Shown here piece by piece: positions 27,299 through 34,837 of a DNA stretch of 64,000 bases (positions are counted from its first letter, which is position 1; every line of letters begins with the position of its first letter). The notes beneath the pieces are model-generated. The model saw only the letters and a list, made by a program, of their open reading frames with translations, searched no databases and was not told where the DNA came from. Where the stretch lies: NCBI RefSeq assembly GCF_029946505.1, contig NZ_JARZHG010000012.1, positions 1-64,000 on the forward strand, written 5' to 3'. A program made the translations under genes and the position numbers. The DNA comes from Polyangium sp. y55x31 (GTDB taxonomy: Bacteria; Myxococcota_A; Polyangia; Polyangiales; Polyangiaceae).

Positions 27299-28224
27299 AC
27301 CGAGACCTCCGGGGAGGCGCCGTCCTTGCTCGGCGCCGGATCGAGCCGCGCGCGTTGCGCGAGGAGGACCGCGCGATCGGCGGCGAGGGCCACCGCGGCG
27401 CCGGCGAGGATGTCGAGGATGTAATGGTGCCGGAGGTACATGGCGGAAAACGCCATGACCGCGGCCCAGAGAGCGGTGAACACGCGCAGTCGGCCGCCGA
27501 GCGACCAGGTGGCGAGCGCGGGCAACACCGCATACCCCACGTGAAGCGAGGGCATGGCCCCGAATACGTTGGAGCTGCGGGCATAAAATGCGTGGAAGAC
27601 GTTCACGCCGAACAGGGCGTCGAAACGCGCTCCCCCGGCGGGATTCGAGGGCGCGTCGAGCACGGCGGGACCTGCGCCGTAGAGATCGACGTACCAGGGC
27701 GGCGCCGCGGGCCAGACGATCCAGATCATCCAGCCGAGCAGGCTCGCCGCCGCGAAGCCCCACGAAAGCCGCTGCATGCGCTCTTGATCGCGAAAATACA
27801 GGTATGCCCCGACCGCGAAGACCTGGATCAGGTAGAGGAGGTAAACGATGCCCGTGAGCGCATCGAGCGCCGTATGTGTCGCGCGCGCGACGAGCTCCGA
27901 GATCGGCACCCTCCCCGCGCTCGTGCTCACGCCGAACAGCGCGCGCTCGGCTTCGTGGAGGTCGCCCACATGGACCTCCCCGCGCAGGTGAATGAACAGG
28001 CGCAGGTGGTCGTAGGCGAGCCCGGTGAGGACGAACGGCGCGGCGATCGCCGCAAAACGCCGCGCGCGTGGCCCGGCCCAGGCGAGGACCACGAACAGGC
28101 CCACGATGACGAAATGCTCGGGCCGGAGCCCCAGCGTCGCATGAATCCAGAGGAGCAGGAGCGGAGCGCCCCCGAGGGACGCCCACGCCCACCGGCTCCC
28201 ATCGCCCGTCGGCCGCAGCTTCAT
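27295..28224 (-). CDS. PAP2-family membrane enzyme, AUR1/inositol-phosphoceramide-synthase-like
   Basis: 309 residues from ATG 28224 (MKLRPTGDGS), 20 bp after the ino1 stop. About six membrane helices. The active-site motifs are MPSLHVGYAV and RHHYILDILAG, the pair that defines PAP2_3/AUR1-type phospho-headgroup transferases (fungal inositol phosphorylceramide synthase and bacterial relatives) as distinct from soluble PAP2 phosphatases. It probably transfers an inositol-phosphate head group, or dephosphorylates the product of the next enzyme. The neighbours (inositol-phosphate synthase, CDP-alcohol transferase, lipid exporter) support an inositol-lipid pathway. Transferase versus phosphatase cannot be settled from sequence. 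Confidence 0.82.
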   Translation of the reverse strand: MKLRPTGDGSRWAWASLGGAPLLLLWIHATLGLRPEHFVIVGLFVVLAWAGPRARRFAAIAAPFVLTGLAYDHLRLFIHLRGEVHVGDLHEAERALFGVSTSAGRVPISELVARATHTALDALTGIVYLLYLIQVFAVGAYLYFRDQERMQRLSWGFAAASLLGWMIWIVWPAAPPWYVDLYGAGPAVLDAPSNPAGGARFDALFGVNVFHAFYARSSNVFGAMPSLHVGYAVLPALATWSLGGRLRVFTALWAAVMAFSAMYLRHHYILDILAGAAVALAADRAVLLAQRARLDPAPSKDGASPEVSV

Positions 28225-28244
28225 CGCTCGCCTCGCCGACGGGA

Positions 28245-29561
28245 TCAGTCGTAGTACTCGTTGCCGAGGTGGGTGATGAGCTCCTCGCCGATCATCCACC
28301 GCAGCGTGTTCTTGAGCTTCATCGATTGGATGAAGAGGTCATGCTCCGGATAGAGCTCCGGCGCCGTCATCGGGCTCTTAAAATAGAAGCTCAGCCATTC
28401 CTGCGTCCCCCGCATCGACGCGCGCGCCGCGAGGTCGAGCAAGAGCGCCAGATCGAGCACGATGGGCGCCGCGAGGATCGAGTCCCGGCAGAGGAAATTG
28501 ACCTTGATCTGCATCGGGTAGCCGAGCCACCCGAAGATGTCGAGGTTGTCCCAGCCCTCCTTGGCGTCGCCGCGCGGCGGGTAATACTCGATACGGACCT
28601 TGTGGTAGATCTGGCCATAAAGGTCCGGATAACGATTCGGCTGGAGGATTTGCTCGAGCACGCCGAGCTTGGAGACCTCCTTCGTCTTGAAGCTGTTCGG
28701 GTCGTCGAGCACCTCGCCGTCGCGATTGCCGAGGATGTTGGTGGAGAACCACCCCTGCAATCCCAGGCTGCGGGCCTTGAGCCCCGGGGCGAGGATGGTC
28801 TTCATGAGGGTTTGTCCCGTCTTGAAGTCCTTGCCCGCGATGGGCACGCCCATCTCCCGCGCGAGCTGCCACGCGGCGGGGAAATCGACGCAGAGGTTGG
28901 GCGCACCATTGGCGAACGGGACCCGCTCCTTGAGGCAGGCCCACGCATAGATCTGGGAGCTCGAAATACCCGGATCGTCCGCGGCGAGGCCCGCCTCGAA
29001 GGCCGCGATGCTCTCGTGCACCGCGCCGGGGGCGATGAAGACCTCGGTGCTGCCGCACCAGATCGCCACGGCGCGCTCGGCCCCGTGGCGGCGAATGAAT
29101 CCGCGGATGTCTTCGCGGATCTGCTCGACCATCTCGGCCTTGGACCGGGCCGCCTTGACGTGCGTGCCGTGGAGGCGGCGCACGTATTCCGGATAGAAGG
29201 CGCCGCGCATGGGCTCGATCTGCGCGAGCTCCGCGGCGACCGCGTCGACGTGGCGCGCTTCGAGCACCTCCGCGTGCCGCGCGACCTCGAGCGCGTTCTC
29301 GGGGAAGATGTCCCAGGCGCCGAAGACGAGGTCGTCGAGCGACGCCAAGGGGAAGGCCTCGCGGACGAGCGGGGAGCGGTCGTCGGTGCGTTTGCCGAGG
29401 CGAATGGTGCCCATCTGCGTGAGCGAGCCGATCGGCTTGGCGAGCCCCTTGCGCGCGAGGAGCACGCCGGCGATGAAGGTGGTGGCCACGGCGCCGAGGC
29501 CGGGGAGCAATACGGCGAGCTTACCGGTGGCGGGGCGGATCGTCTGCGGGCGTTCTCTCAC
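28245..29561 (-). CDS. ino1: myo-Inositol-1-phosphate (L-myo-inositol-3-phosphate) synthase
   Basis: 438 residues. The start is GTG 29561, preceded by GGAGAGCC; the upstream frame runs through a dispersed repeat and lacks signals. NAD-binding loop LLPGLGAVATTFIAG at the N-terminus; conserved GISSSQIYAW, GKDFKTGQTLMKT (catalytic lysines), LGNRDGEVL and DIFGWLGYPMQIKVNFLCRDS. The enzyme isomerises glucose-6-phosphate to inositol phosphate, the first step of inositol synthesis. Length is normal for bacterial forms. It is the promoter-proximal gene of a four-gene operon whose other members handle lipid head groups and lipid export, so its product is probably destined for lipids. Confidence 0.95.
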   Translation of the reverse strand: MRERPQTIRPATGKLAVLLPGLGAVATTFIAGVLLARKGLAKPIGSLTQMGTIRLGKRTDDRSPLVREAFPLASLDDLVFGAWDIFPENALEVARHAEVLEARHVDAVAAELAQIEPMRGAFYPEYVRRLHGTHVKAARSKAEMVEQIREDIRGFIRRHGAERAVAIWCGSTEVFIAPGAVHESIAAFEAGLAADDPGISSSQIYAWACLKERVPFANGAPNLCVDFPAAWQLAREMGVPIAGKDFKTGQTLMKTILAPGLKARSLGLQGWFSTNILGNRDGEVLDDPNSFKTKEVSKLGVLEQILQPNRYPDLYGQIYHKVRIEYYPPRGDAKEGWDNLDIFGWLGYPMQIKVNFLCRDSILAAPIVLDLALLLDLAARASMRGTQEWLSFYFKSPMTAPELYPEHDLFIQSMKLKNTLRWMIGEELITHLGNEYYD

Positions 29562-29623
29562 GGCTCTCCTCGATCCTTGGTGACGGGACAACCAGGCACG
29601 TTCGATTGCAGGCGGGTGACCGG

Positions 29624-29726
29624 CCAAGGTTCTCGGCGCGCAGGATGCACGCGCGGCCGGCGCCTCGGAACGTCCATCCGACGAGCCGTTTGATCCCTCC
29701 GACGAGCCCATGCATTTGGACCACGA
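29624..29726 (-). repeat. Dispersed repeat, copy C
   Basis: About 103 bp in the ino1 upstream region, the best match to copy A. Blocks on this strand: GCTCGTCGGAGGGATC, CGGCTCGTCGGATG, CGCCGGCCGCGCG, TGCATCC, GAGAACCTTGGCC. It is in the same orientation as, and about 60 bp upstream of, the gene that follows, as copy A is for the TonB receptor. Confidence 0.75.
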
Positions 29727-29789
29727 AGTGGATGACCTTCAGGGAGCTTGCTCGACATGCGGGTCGCCTCGTCCGTCTCCCCCCTGCAC

Positions 29790-29826
29790 CTCCTTGCCCG
29801 GTCCGCGCCCGACCCTTCGCCAAAAA
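29790..29826. repeat. 37-bp direct repeat, left copy
   Basis: Begins CTCCTTGCCCG, contains GACCCTTCG and ends AAAAA. It matches 32510-32546 at 30 of 37 positions in the same orientation. It sits just beyond the stop of the FecR-type gene. Confidence 0.55.
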
Positions 29827-29832
29827 GCCGCG

Positions 29833-31029
29833 TCAGTTTCCTGCCATGCGTTGCGCATCGGCGCAATGCGCACCCTTCGGCCGCGCCGCGAGGTATCGCT
29901 TGGCCGCCGCGACGGCCTCGGCGATACGGCCGGCGCGTTGAAGTGCGACGGCTCGCAGATAATCCGCCTCGTCGGCCCGCGCGTCCCCCGGGTATGTCGA
30001 TACGAACTGCTCGAACTTGCCGGCGCTGTCGGTGTAATCGCCTCGACGGAGTGAATCCATCGCGTCGGCAAACGCGCGCGATGCGGCCGAAGGGACGCGC
30101 GCGGGCGGCGGAGGAAAAACGGTGAACGCGGGAGGGGGCAGCCATGCCTCGGGGCGCTCCTCCGCGGCGGTGTCGCTCGTGGCCTCGGATGAACGATCCG
30201 GCGTCCACCCGTCTCCGCGCACGATCGCGGGGCGCGTCGACATTTTCTCTTTTGCGGGCGCGCTCGGGACGACCGCAGACGACGTGCCGTCCGGCGCGGC
30301 CGTCTCCACGGGTTTTTCCTCTTCGGCCGCCTCGTCCGTCACACGCCAGGATCCACCGGCCGGAATCACCGCGGTGAATCCCGCATACTGGACCTCGGCC
30401 GTGCCTTGCTCCACGGCCACGCTGCGGATCCGGCCTTCTTTTGCCTCGACACGAAATGCGGTCGCGCGGACCTCGATTTGCGCGTCTTTCGTGCGCACGA
30501 CGAACCGCTCCCCGGCGCGGACCTGGCTACGCGCCACGTCGAGGGCGCCGTGCTCGAGGATCACCTCGTCGAGCCCCGCGCTTCGATTGCGCGTGAAGCG
30601 GGCGTCGTCCGACGGGCGAAAATGCGGTTCGAATGCGCCTTCGAGGCGCGTCGGCGCTGTCATGTGCTGCGCGATTTCGACCCGGTTCGTCGCGGCGCTC
30701 CATTGCCCGCCGAAGAAGCCGAGCGCCACCGCGCCGGTCAGCGCTACCGCCGCGAGCAAAAGCCGCGTCTTCTCGAACGAGCCACGTGGAGCCGGAAGCG
30801 CCGTCGCGCGCTCCAGGAGGGCGACGCGCGCTCGCTGGTGTGAAAGCGGCGTCGTTTTCTCGCGTGGCGCGCGTATGGCATCGCCAATCCGATGGAGATC
30901 ACGCGCGAGGCCCGTGCATACGGCGCAACCTTTGAGATGGCGCTCCATCGACGCCGCCTCCTGCGGGCCGAGCCGCCCGTCACGGAGGGCCTCCACGAGA
31001 TTCATCCACGGGCAGCCCGTAGACGTCAT
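29833..31029 (-). CDS. Zinc-finger/FecR/TPR protein, probable anti-sigma or signal relay
   Basis: 398 residues. N-terminal zinc-finger anti-sigma motif HLKGCAVC (His31, Cys35, Cys38), one membrane helix at about 88-107 (LLLAAVALTGAVALGFFGG), a periplasmic FecR-type beta domain (about 130-240: VILEHGALDVARSQVRAGERFVV-like strands, IRSVAVEQGTAEV), a Pro-rich linker, and C-terminal TPRs (about 325-395: MDSLRRGDYTDSAGKFEQF, AGRIAEAVAAAKRYLA). The cytoplasmic finger would bind the ECF sigma factor encoded just upstream (ATGA overlap), and the FecR/TPR part would sense the periplasm. This merges anti-sigma and FecR roles in one chain. The sensed signal is unknown. Confidence 0.87.
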   Translation of the reverse strand: MTSTGCPWMNLVEALRDGRLGPQEAASMERHLKGCAVCTGLARDLHRIGDAIRAPREKTTPLSHQRARVALLERATALPAPRGSFEKTRLLLAAVALTGAVALGFFGGQWSAATNRVEIAQHMTAPTRLEGAFEPHFRPSDDARFTRNRSAGLDEVILEHGALDVARSQVRAGERFVVRTKDAQIEVRATAFRVEAKEGRIRSVAVEQGTAEVQYAGFTAVIPAGGSWRVTDEAAEEEKPVETAAPDGTSSAVVPSAPAKEKMSTRPAIVRGDGWTPDRSSEATSDTAAEERPEAWLPPPAFTVFPPPPARVPSAASRAFADAMDSLRRGDYTDSAGKFEQFVSTYPGDARADEADYLRAVALQRAGRIAEAVAAAKRYLAARPKGAHCADAQRMAGN

Positions 31030-31607
31030 CGCATCCCCCTTTCCAGCGCTCGCCGAAGCTCGGTCCGCGCCTCGTGCAAGCGCCGCCAGACCGTGCCGAC
31101 CGGCGTGCCGAGGATCCGCGCGACCTCGGGACCGGACATGCCATTGTATTCGACCATCACGAGCACGATCCGTCGCTCTTCGGAGAGGCGCGCGATCGCC
31201 GCCTGCAGGAGCGCCTCCTCCTCGGCCTGGTTCACGTGCTCCTCCGGGCTCGGCCGAGATACCGTGGGTGCGGCGCAGAAGGCATCGTAGAGCGCGCGCA
31301 GCCGCGCGAACGTGCGCTTGCGCCGCCGGAGGAGCTGCACGGCGATGCCCATCAAAAAGGGCAATGCCGAGGCGCGCCCGTCGAACGAGGCGGCCGCGCG
31401 GGTCGCCGTGAGGAACGTCTCCTGCACGAGATCGTCGACGTCGGAGACGTTGGGCGCAGCGCGCAGGAGGAATTGACGTAATGGCTCGTGATAGCGATCA
31501 AAAAGGACGCCCAGCGGCCCGAGCTCGCCTTGGGCGATTGCAACGAGCAGCTCCTCGTCGCTGAGCGCGGCGGCATTCGATAGGCGCTTGGGGGCCAGCG
31601 TGTTCAT
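31026..31607 (-). CDS. ECF-family RNA polymerase sigma factor
   Basis: 193 residues from ATG 31607, which overlaps the stop of the barrel-like gene (ATGA). Region 2 at about 35-100 (LFDRYHEPLRQFLLRAAPNVSDVDDLVQETFLTA) and region 4 at about 135-190 (LSEERRIVLVMVEYNGMSGPEVARILGTPVGTVWRRLHEAR). Directs RNA polymerase to a small regulon, probably controlled by the zinc-finger/FecR protein whose gene it overlaps. The long upstream extension of the frame is non-coding in character. Confidence 0.93.
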   Translation of the reverse strand: MNTLAPKRLSNAAALSDEELLVAIAQGELGPLGVLFDRYHEPLRQFLLRAAPNVSDVDDLVQETFLTATRAAASFDGRASALPFLMGIAVQLLRRRKRTFARLRALYDAFCAAPTVSRPSPEEHVNQAEEEALLQAAIARLSEERRIVLVMVEYNGMSGPEVARILGTPVGTVWRRLHEARTELRRALERGMR

Positions 31608-32491
31608 GGAATCGCCGCCTCGATCCCGACCCCGAGGCCGAGCGTGTAGCCCGGGAAAGGCACCGACGCCCACACGCGCCCGCTCGGCGCGACTTCGCCG
31701 TCGACGGCGATCAAGGCACGGAACGCGCCCGAGATCGGAACGACAACCTGGGCCTCCAGACCGAGCCGAAAATAAACACGCGTATCCTGATCGAACTTCT
31801 TGTCGCCTTCGAGGTCCGTCTCCGGCACCACGCTCGTCACGACCGCGAGGGAAGGCCGGAGCGCGGGCCGCAGCTCGACGGATCCCACGGTGAAAGAACG
31901 AAATGCCGTGGCGCCGATGCACAGCTCCGCCGTCTGCGGCAGCCCCTCGACGAACGGCATCGAAAAACCATCTTGACGGAGCCAAACCCCGCCCCCCCAC
32001 GACTGGAACGGCACCGCCGCCGAGAGGGTCGCCCCACCCCAGATCCGATGCGCCGGCCCCGCATAACGGGGCCCGACGAGGGCGCCGAGGAGCACACGCG
32101 GTGCTTGCGGCTGCGGCTCCTTCTGCGGCGCGGGAGGCGCCTCGGGGCTCGGAGGAAGCGGTTTGGCGAGGAGCGCCTCGCCGAGCGGACCGACCTCGTC
32201 CGGCGAGACGACCTCACGCGTGACGGCATGCCCGTCCGCGTCGACGACGGTGACCTGGGCCGCATCCGCACGGACGACCAGATCGACCTCGCCGCCCACA
32301 CAACTCCAGGGCTGTCCCGGCGCGCCGGTCGCCTCGACGAGCTCCTCGACCGCGCGTCGCCAGGCCTCGGGCTGCGCAGAGACGTTTGCCCCGGGCCGCG
32401 CCGGCGTGCATGGCGGCGGGGGCGCCGCGCTCGCCGCGGTGGGGAGCATCGCCGAGAGGCTCAGGCCGAGAAGCGTGGTGCGCAGCGTCAA
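31604..32491 (-). CDS. Exported protein with beta-barrel-like C-terminus, first of sigma operon
   Basis: 295 residues. Starts at TTG 32491: the downstream residues form a clean signal peptide (LRTTLLGLSLSAMLPTAASA) and GGTGGAG lies 10 nt upstream; no in-frame ATG serves. After a periplasmic segment with two Cys (CTPARPG, WSCVGGEVDLVV) and a Pro-rich linker, the C-terminal half has alternating strands ending YTLGLGVGIEAAIP, as in small outer-membrane barrels. Its stop overlaps the sigma factor start. The exported product, sigma factor and FecR protein probably form one surface-signalling unit, analogous to FecA-I-R but without a TonB receptor. Family not recognised. Confidence 0.75.
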   Translation of the reverse strand: MTLRTTLLGLSLSAMLPTAASAAPPPPCTPARPGANVSAQPEAWRRAVEELVEATGAPGQPWSCVGGEVDLVVRADAAQVTVVDADGHAVTREVVSPDEVGPLGEALLAKPLPPSPEAPPAPQKEPQPQAPRVLLGALVGPRYAGPAHRIWGGATLSAAVPFQSWGGGVWLRQDGFSMPFVEGLPQTAELCIGATAFRSFTVGSVELRPALRPSLAVVTSVVPETDLEGDKKFDQDTRVYFRLGLEAQVVVPISGAFRALIAVDGEVAPSGRVWASVPFPGYTLGLGVGIEAAIP

Positions 32492-32509
32492 GAAACGAGA
32501 ACTCCACCC

Positions 32510-32546
32510 CTCCTTGCCCGCTCGTCGGCGGACCCTTCGGGAAAAA
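32510..32546. repeat. 37-bp direct repeat, right copy
   Basis: Begins CTCCTTGCCCG, contains GACCCTTCG and ends AAAAA; partner of 29790-29826. It lies just upstream of the first gene of the sigma operon, so the two copies bracket that operon. Confidence 0.55.
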
Positions 32547-32569
32547 TTCGCATGGGGGGGCGGGGTGGG

Positions 32570-32737
32570 TCAAGGGGGGCCCTCTCCGCGCGCCGCCGCG
32601 AGGATCCGCTCGGCCTCCTCGTCCGATGAAATCTCCAAAATGCTCTGCCCGACCTGCGCGAGCTGCGGCATTCCCTTGGGCATCGCGCGCAGGCACTTCC
32701 GCGCCACCGCGAATCGCAGCACCGACCGGATCACCAC
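32570..32737 (-). CDS. Possible 55-residue protein upstream of the sigma operon
   Basis: An open frame from GTG 32737 (or GTG 32734) to TGA, 55 residues, with very high GC at third positions, which is the coding signature of this genome. The start has only a weak GAAGG site. The product begins basic (VIRSVLRFAVARKCLRAMPKG-like, split by a short loop) and ends with an acidic helix (SSDEEAERILAAARG). No family is recognised. It is on the same strand as, and 79 bp from, the barrel-like gene. It may be a real small protein or a gene remnant. Confidence 0.4.
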   Translation of the reverse strand: MVIRSVLRFAVARKCLRAMPKGMPQLAQVGQSILEISSDEEAERILAAARGEGPP

Positions 32738-32845
32738 CTGCCTTCGAAGTGAGTGGCATTTTTATGTGCCTTCTCTGGGGACGCGTTAGCATGGCGGTCC
32801 GAGCGTCCGACCAGGTCGATTTTCAGCAGGAGTGGGTGGAGAGCG

Positions 32846-34042
32846 ATGAGCGAGCGTCCGAAGATCAGCGTGGATGGAGTGGATTTCGAGTGGGACCGAG
32901 AAAACGGCCGCATCCTGGTCTGGGGCAACCCGGCGTTGCTCATGTGGATCGAGACGACGCTGGCCGGGCTCATGGTCGGCATCCACAAGATGGTCGGGAC
33001 CGAGCGCTTCGTGATCGCCGCGGAGCAGGCGGGCCGCGAAAGCATCGAGGGCGAGGTGGCGGCCATCATGCAGCACCGTCAAAGCGTGGAGGACGGGTTC
33101 AAGTACCTCGGCACGAGCGCAGCCGCGGTCGGGCACGGCCACTGGGAGCTCGTGCGGATCGACCATGAGAAAAAGGAGGCGTGGTTCCGGGTCCACAATA
33201 GCTGGGAAGGCCTCTACCAGAAGGCGCTCGGCGTCACCTGGGGAACCAGCACGATGGCGGGCAAGTTCGGCGCCCACTGCTCGAGAATCTTCGGGACGCA
33301 CTGTCGGGCCGAGCAGACCGCATTCCTCGCTCGCGGCGACGCCTATGACGAGTTCGTCGTGCGCCCGACGGAGCGCACGATCGAGGACGACCTCGAGGCG
33401 CTGATCGGCACGGAGAAGGCCACCAAGGCCGACATCGCCGTTGCCTTCGAGCGCCTGCAACGCGAGGTCGAGGAGCGCCGGCGTGTCGAGGAGGACCTGC
33501 GCCGCGAGGTCGAAGAGCGTACGCGCATCGAGGAGGACCTCCGAAGCAAGCTCGACCTCATCCGGCGACAGGAGGAGGCGATCCGCGCGATGTCGACGCC
33601 GATCCTCAGGTTGTGGAAGGGCGTCCTGACCATGCCGGTGATCGGGCTCGTCGACAGCACACGCGCCGGGGGGATGATGGAGGCGTTGCTCGAGGAGATC
33701 ACGCGGACGCAGGCGCGCTTCACGATCCTGGATCTGACGGGCGTCGACGTGATCGACACGGGCGCTGCGAGCCACCTGCTCAGGGTCGTGCAGGCGGCGC
33801 GGCTGCTCGGCACGCAATGCCTCGTCTCCGGGATCTCGCCGGGCATGGCGAGCACGGTGGTGAGCCTGGAGCTCGACCTCGGCGCGCTCAAGACGTTCGG
33901 GACACTGGAAGCCGCGCTCCGGTATGCGATCAAGCAGGGGCAGGCGGAGGAGATGGAGGCCCCGAAGGGAAGCCGTCGCGGCGCGCGCTCTGCTCCCCTC
34001 GACCACGGCCCGCGGACGAGGCAATCCCCGAACGACGATTGA
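32846..34042 (+). CDS. V4R-like sensor with coiled coil and RsbR-type STAS domain
   Basis: 398 residues from ATG 32846, preceded by GGTGGAG. Residues about 55-190 resemble the V4R/XylR_N small-molecule-binding fold (HNSWEGLYQKALG, TMAGKFGAHCSRIFGTHC). A Glu/Arg coiled coil covers about 195-248 and a STAS domain about 251-370, with the ILDLTG strand that carries the phospho-threonine in RsbR proteins and a second conserved SLELDLGALKTFGTL segment. RsbR-type proteins build stressosomes and control a switch kinase. No RsbS, RsbT or phosphatase is adjacent. The C-terminal ~35 residues are Arg-rich and probably disordered. Ligand unknown; the V4R assignment is by pattern only. Confidence 0.82.
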   Translation: MSERPKISVDGVDFEWDRENGRILVWGNPALLMWIETTLAGLMVGIHKMVGTERFVIAAEQAGRESIEGEVAAIMQHRQSVEDGFKYLGTSAAAVGHGHWELVRIDHEKKEAWFRVHNSWEGLYQKALGVTWGTSTMAGKFGAHCSRIFGTHCRAEQTAFLARGDAYDEFVVRPTERTIEDDLEALIGTEKATKADIAVAFERLQREVEERRRVEEDLRREVEERTRIEEDLRSKLDLIRRQEEAIRAMSTPILRLWKGVLTMPVIGLVDSTRAGGMMEALLEEITRTQARFTILDLTGVDVIDTGAASHLLRVVQAARLLGTQCLVSGISPGMASTVVSLELDLGALKTFGTLEAALRYAIKQGQAEEMEAPKGSRRGARSAPLDHGPRTRQSPNDD

Positions 34043-34204
34043 CATACCCCCGCAATCCCGAGAAGCACCCGCCGCCGCGCCGTCCACCTTCCCGATCACG
34101 AGCGGTCGCAGCATCTTCCCCGGTGGGGTTGACACGCCCCCGGGACCTCGGGATACTCCCACGCAGACGGGCCACCCAAAGTCCGCGCCTGCGAGGCCAC
34201 CAGA

Positions 34205-34837
34205 ATGGTGCTCGCCATCACCGCAGCCGGCGCCCGCTACGTGAAAGCATCCATCCGTTCTCGGCTCCCCAAAGGTTATCTTTTCGCTCGACAGAACCGC
34301 AAAAAGCTCGGCCGCGTCAAAGCCTGGTGGCATCGAACGTGGTGCCCCTGCTGCGGTCCATGGCTGATCGATTCGAGCTGGCATACACCGCTCACGAAGC
34401 AGCGCAACTTCGGGCTACGGCTCCACGCGCTCGAATGGCTTCGCATGCTCGCCCCTCTCGATCCGCGGCTCCGCGGGCCGCTCGGCGACGAGGAGGAGCC
34501 CGAGGGGTTCATCGCGTGCATCGAGCTCGACGTCGCGTGCGACGGGCGCACCCTGCTCGACTTACTCGTTCAACATGGCTACCGCGCAGAACGGCTCACG
34601 GGCGGGCCGGCGGCGGTATTCGTCGTCGAGGCCATCGAGCCCATTGAAATCACGCTCCGGAGAGGCGACGACGCGCCTCTCGACGACGAGCCGGCGTGCG
34701 ACGCCGTGGTCCTGGCGAAACGGATGAGGTCCTGGCACCCCGGGTCCCAAACGTACATCGACGGGGTGACTTGCGTCGATGATCTGCTGGGACAGGAGAA
34801 ACGAGACACCTTTACAAAAGACACCACGAGGAGGTAG
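34205..34837 (+). CDS. Uncharacterised protein coupled to SUKH-domain gene
   Basis: 210 residues, no signal peptide or membrane helix. I do not recognise the family. The first ~60 residues are basic and Trp/Cys-containing (WWHRTWCPCCGPWL); the remainder is acidic with an alternating strand/helix pattern (EGFIACIELDVACDGRTLLDLLVQHGYRAERL). GAGG lies 11 nt before the ATG. Its TAG stop directly abuts the ATG of the next gene, whose GAGGAGG binding site lies in its last codons, so the two are coupled. Third-position GC is lower at the N-terminus than in neighbours. It could be a partner of the SUKH protein, or a foreign cargo gene. Confidence 0.6.
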   Translation: MVLAITAAGARYVKASIRSRLPKGYLFARQNRKKLGRVKAWWHRTWCPCCGPWLIDSSWHTPLTKQRNFGLRLHALEWLRMLAPLDPRLRGPLGDEEEPEGFIACIELDVACDGRTLLDLLVQHGYRAERLTGGPAAVFVVEAIEPIEITLRRGDDAPLDDEPACDAVVLAKRMRSWHPGSQTYIDGVTCVDDLLGQEKRDTFTKDTTRR

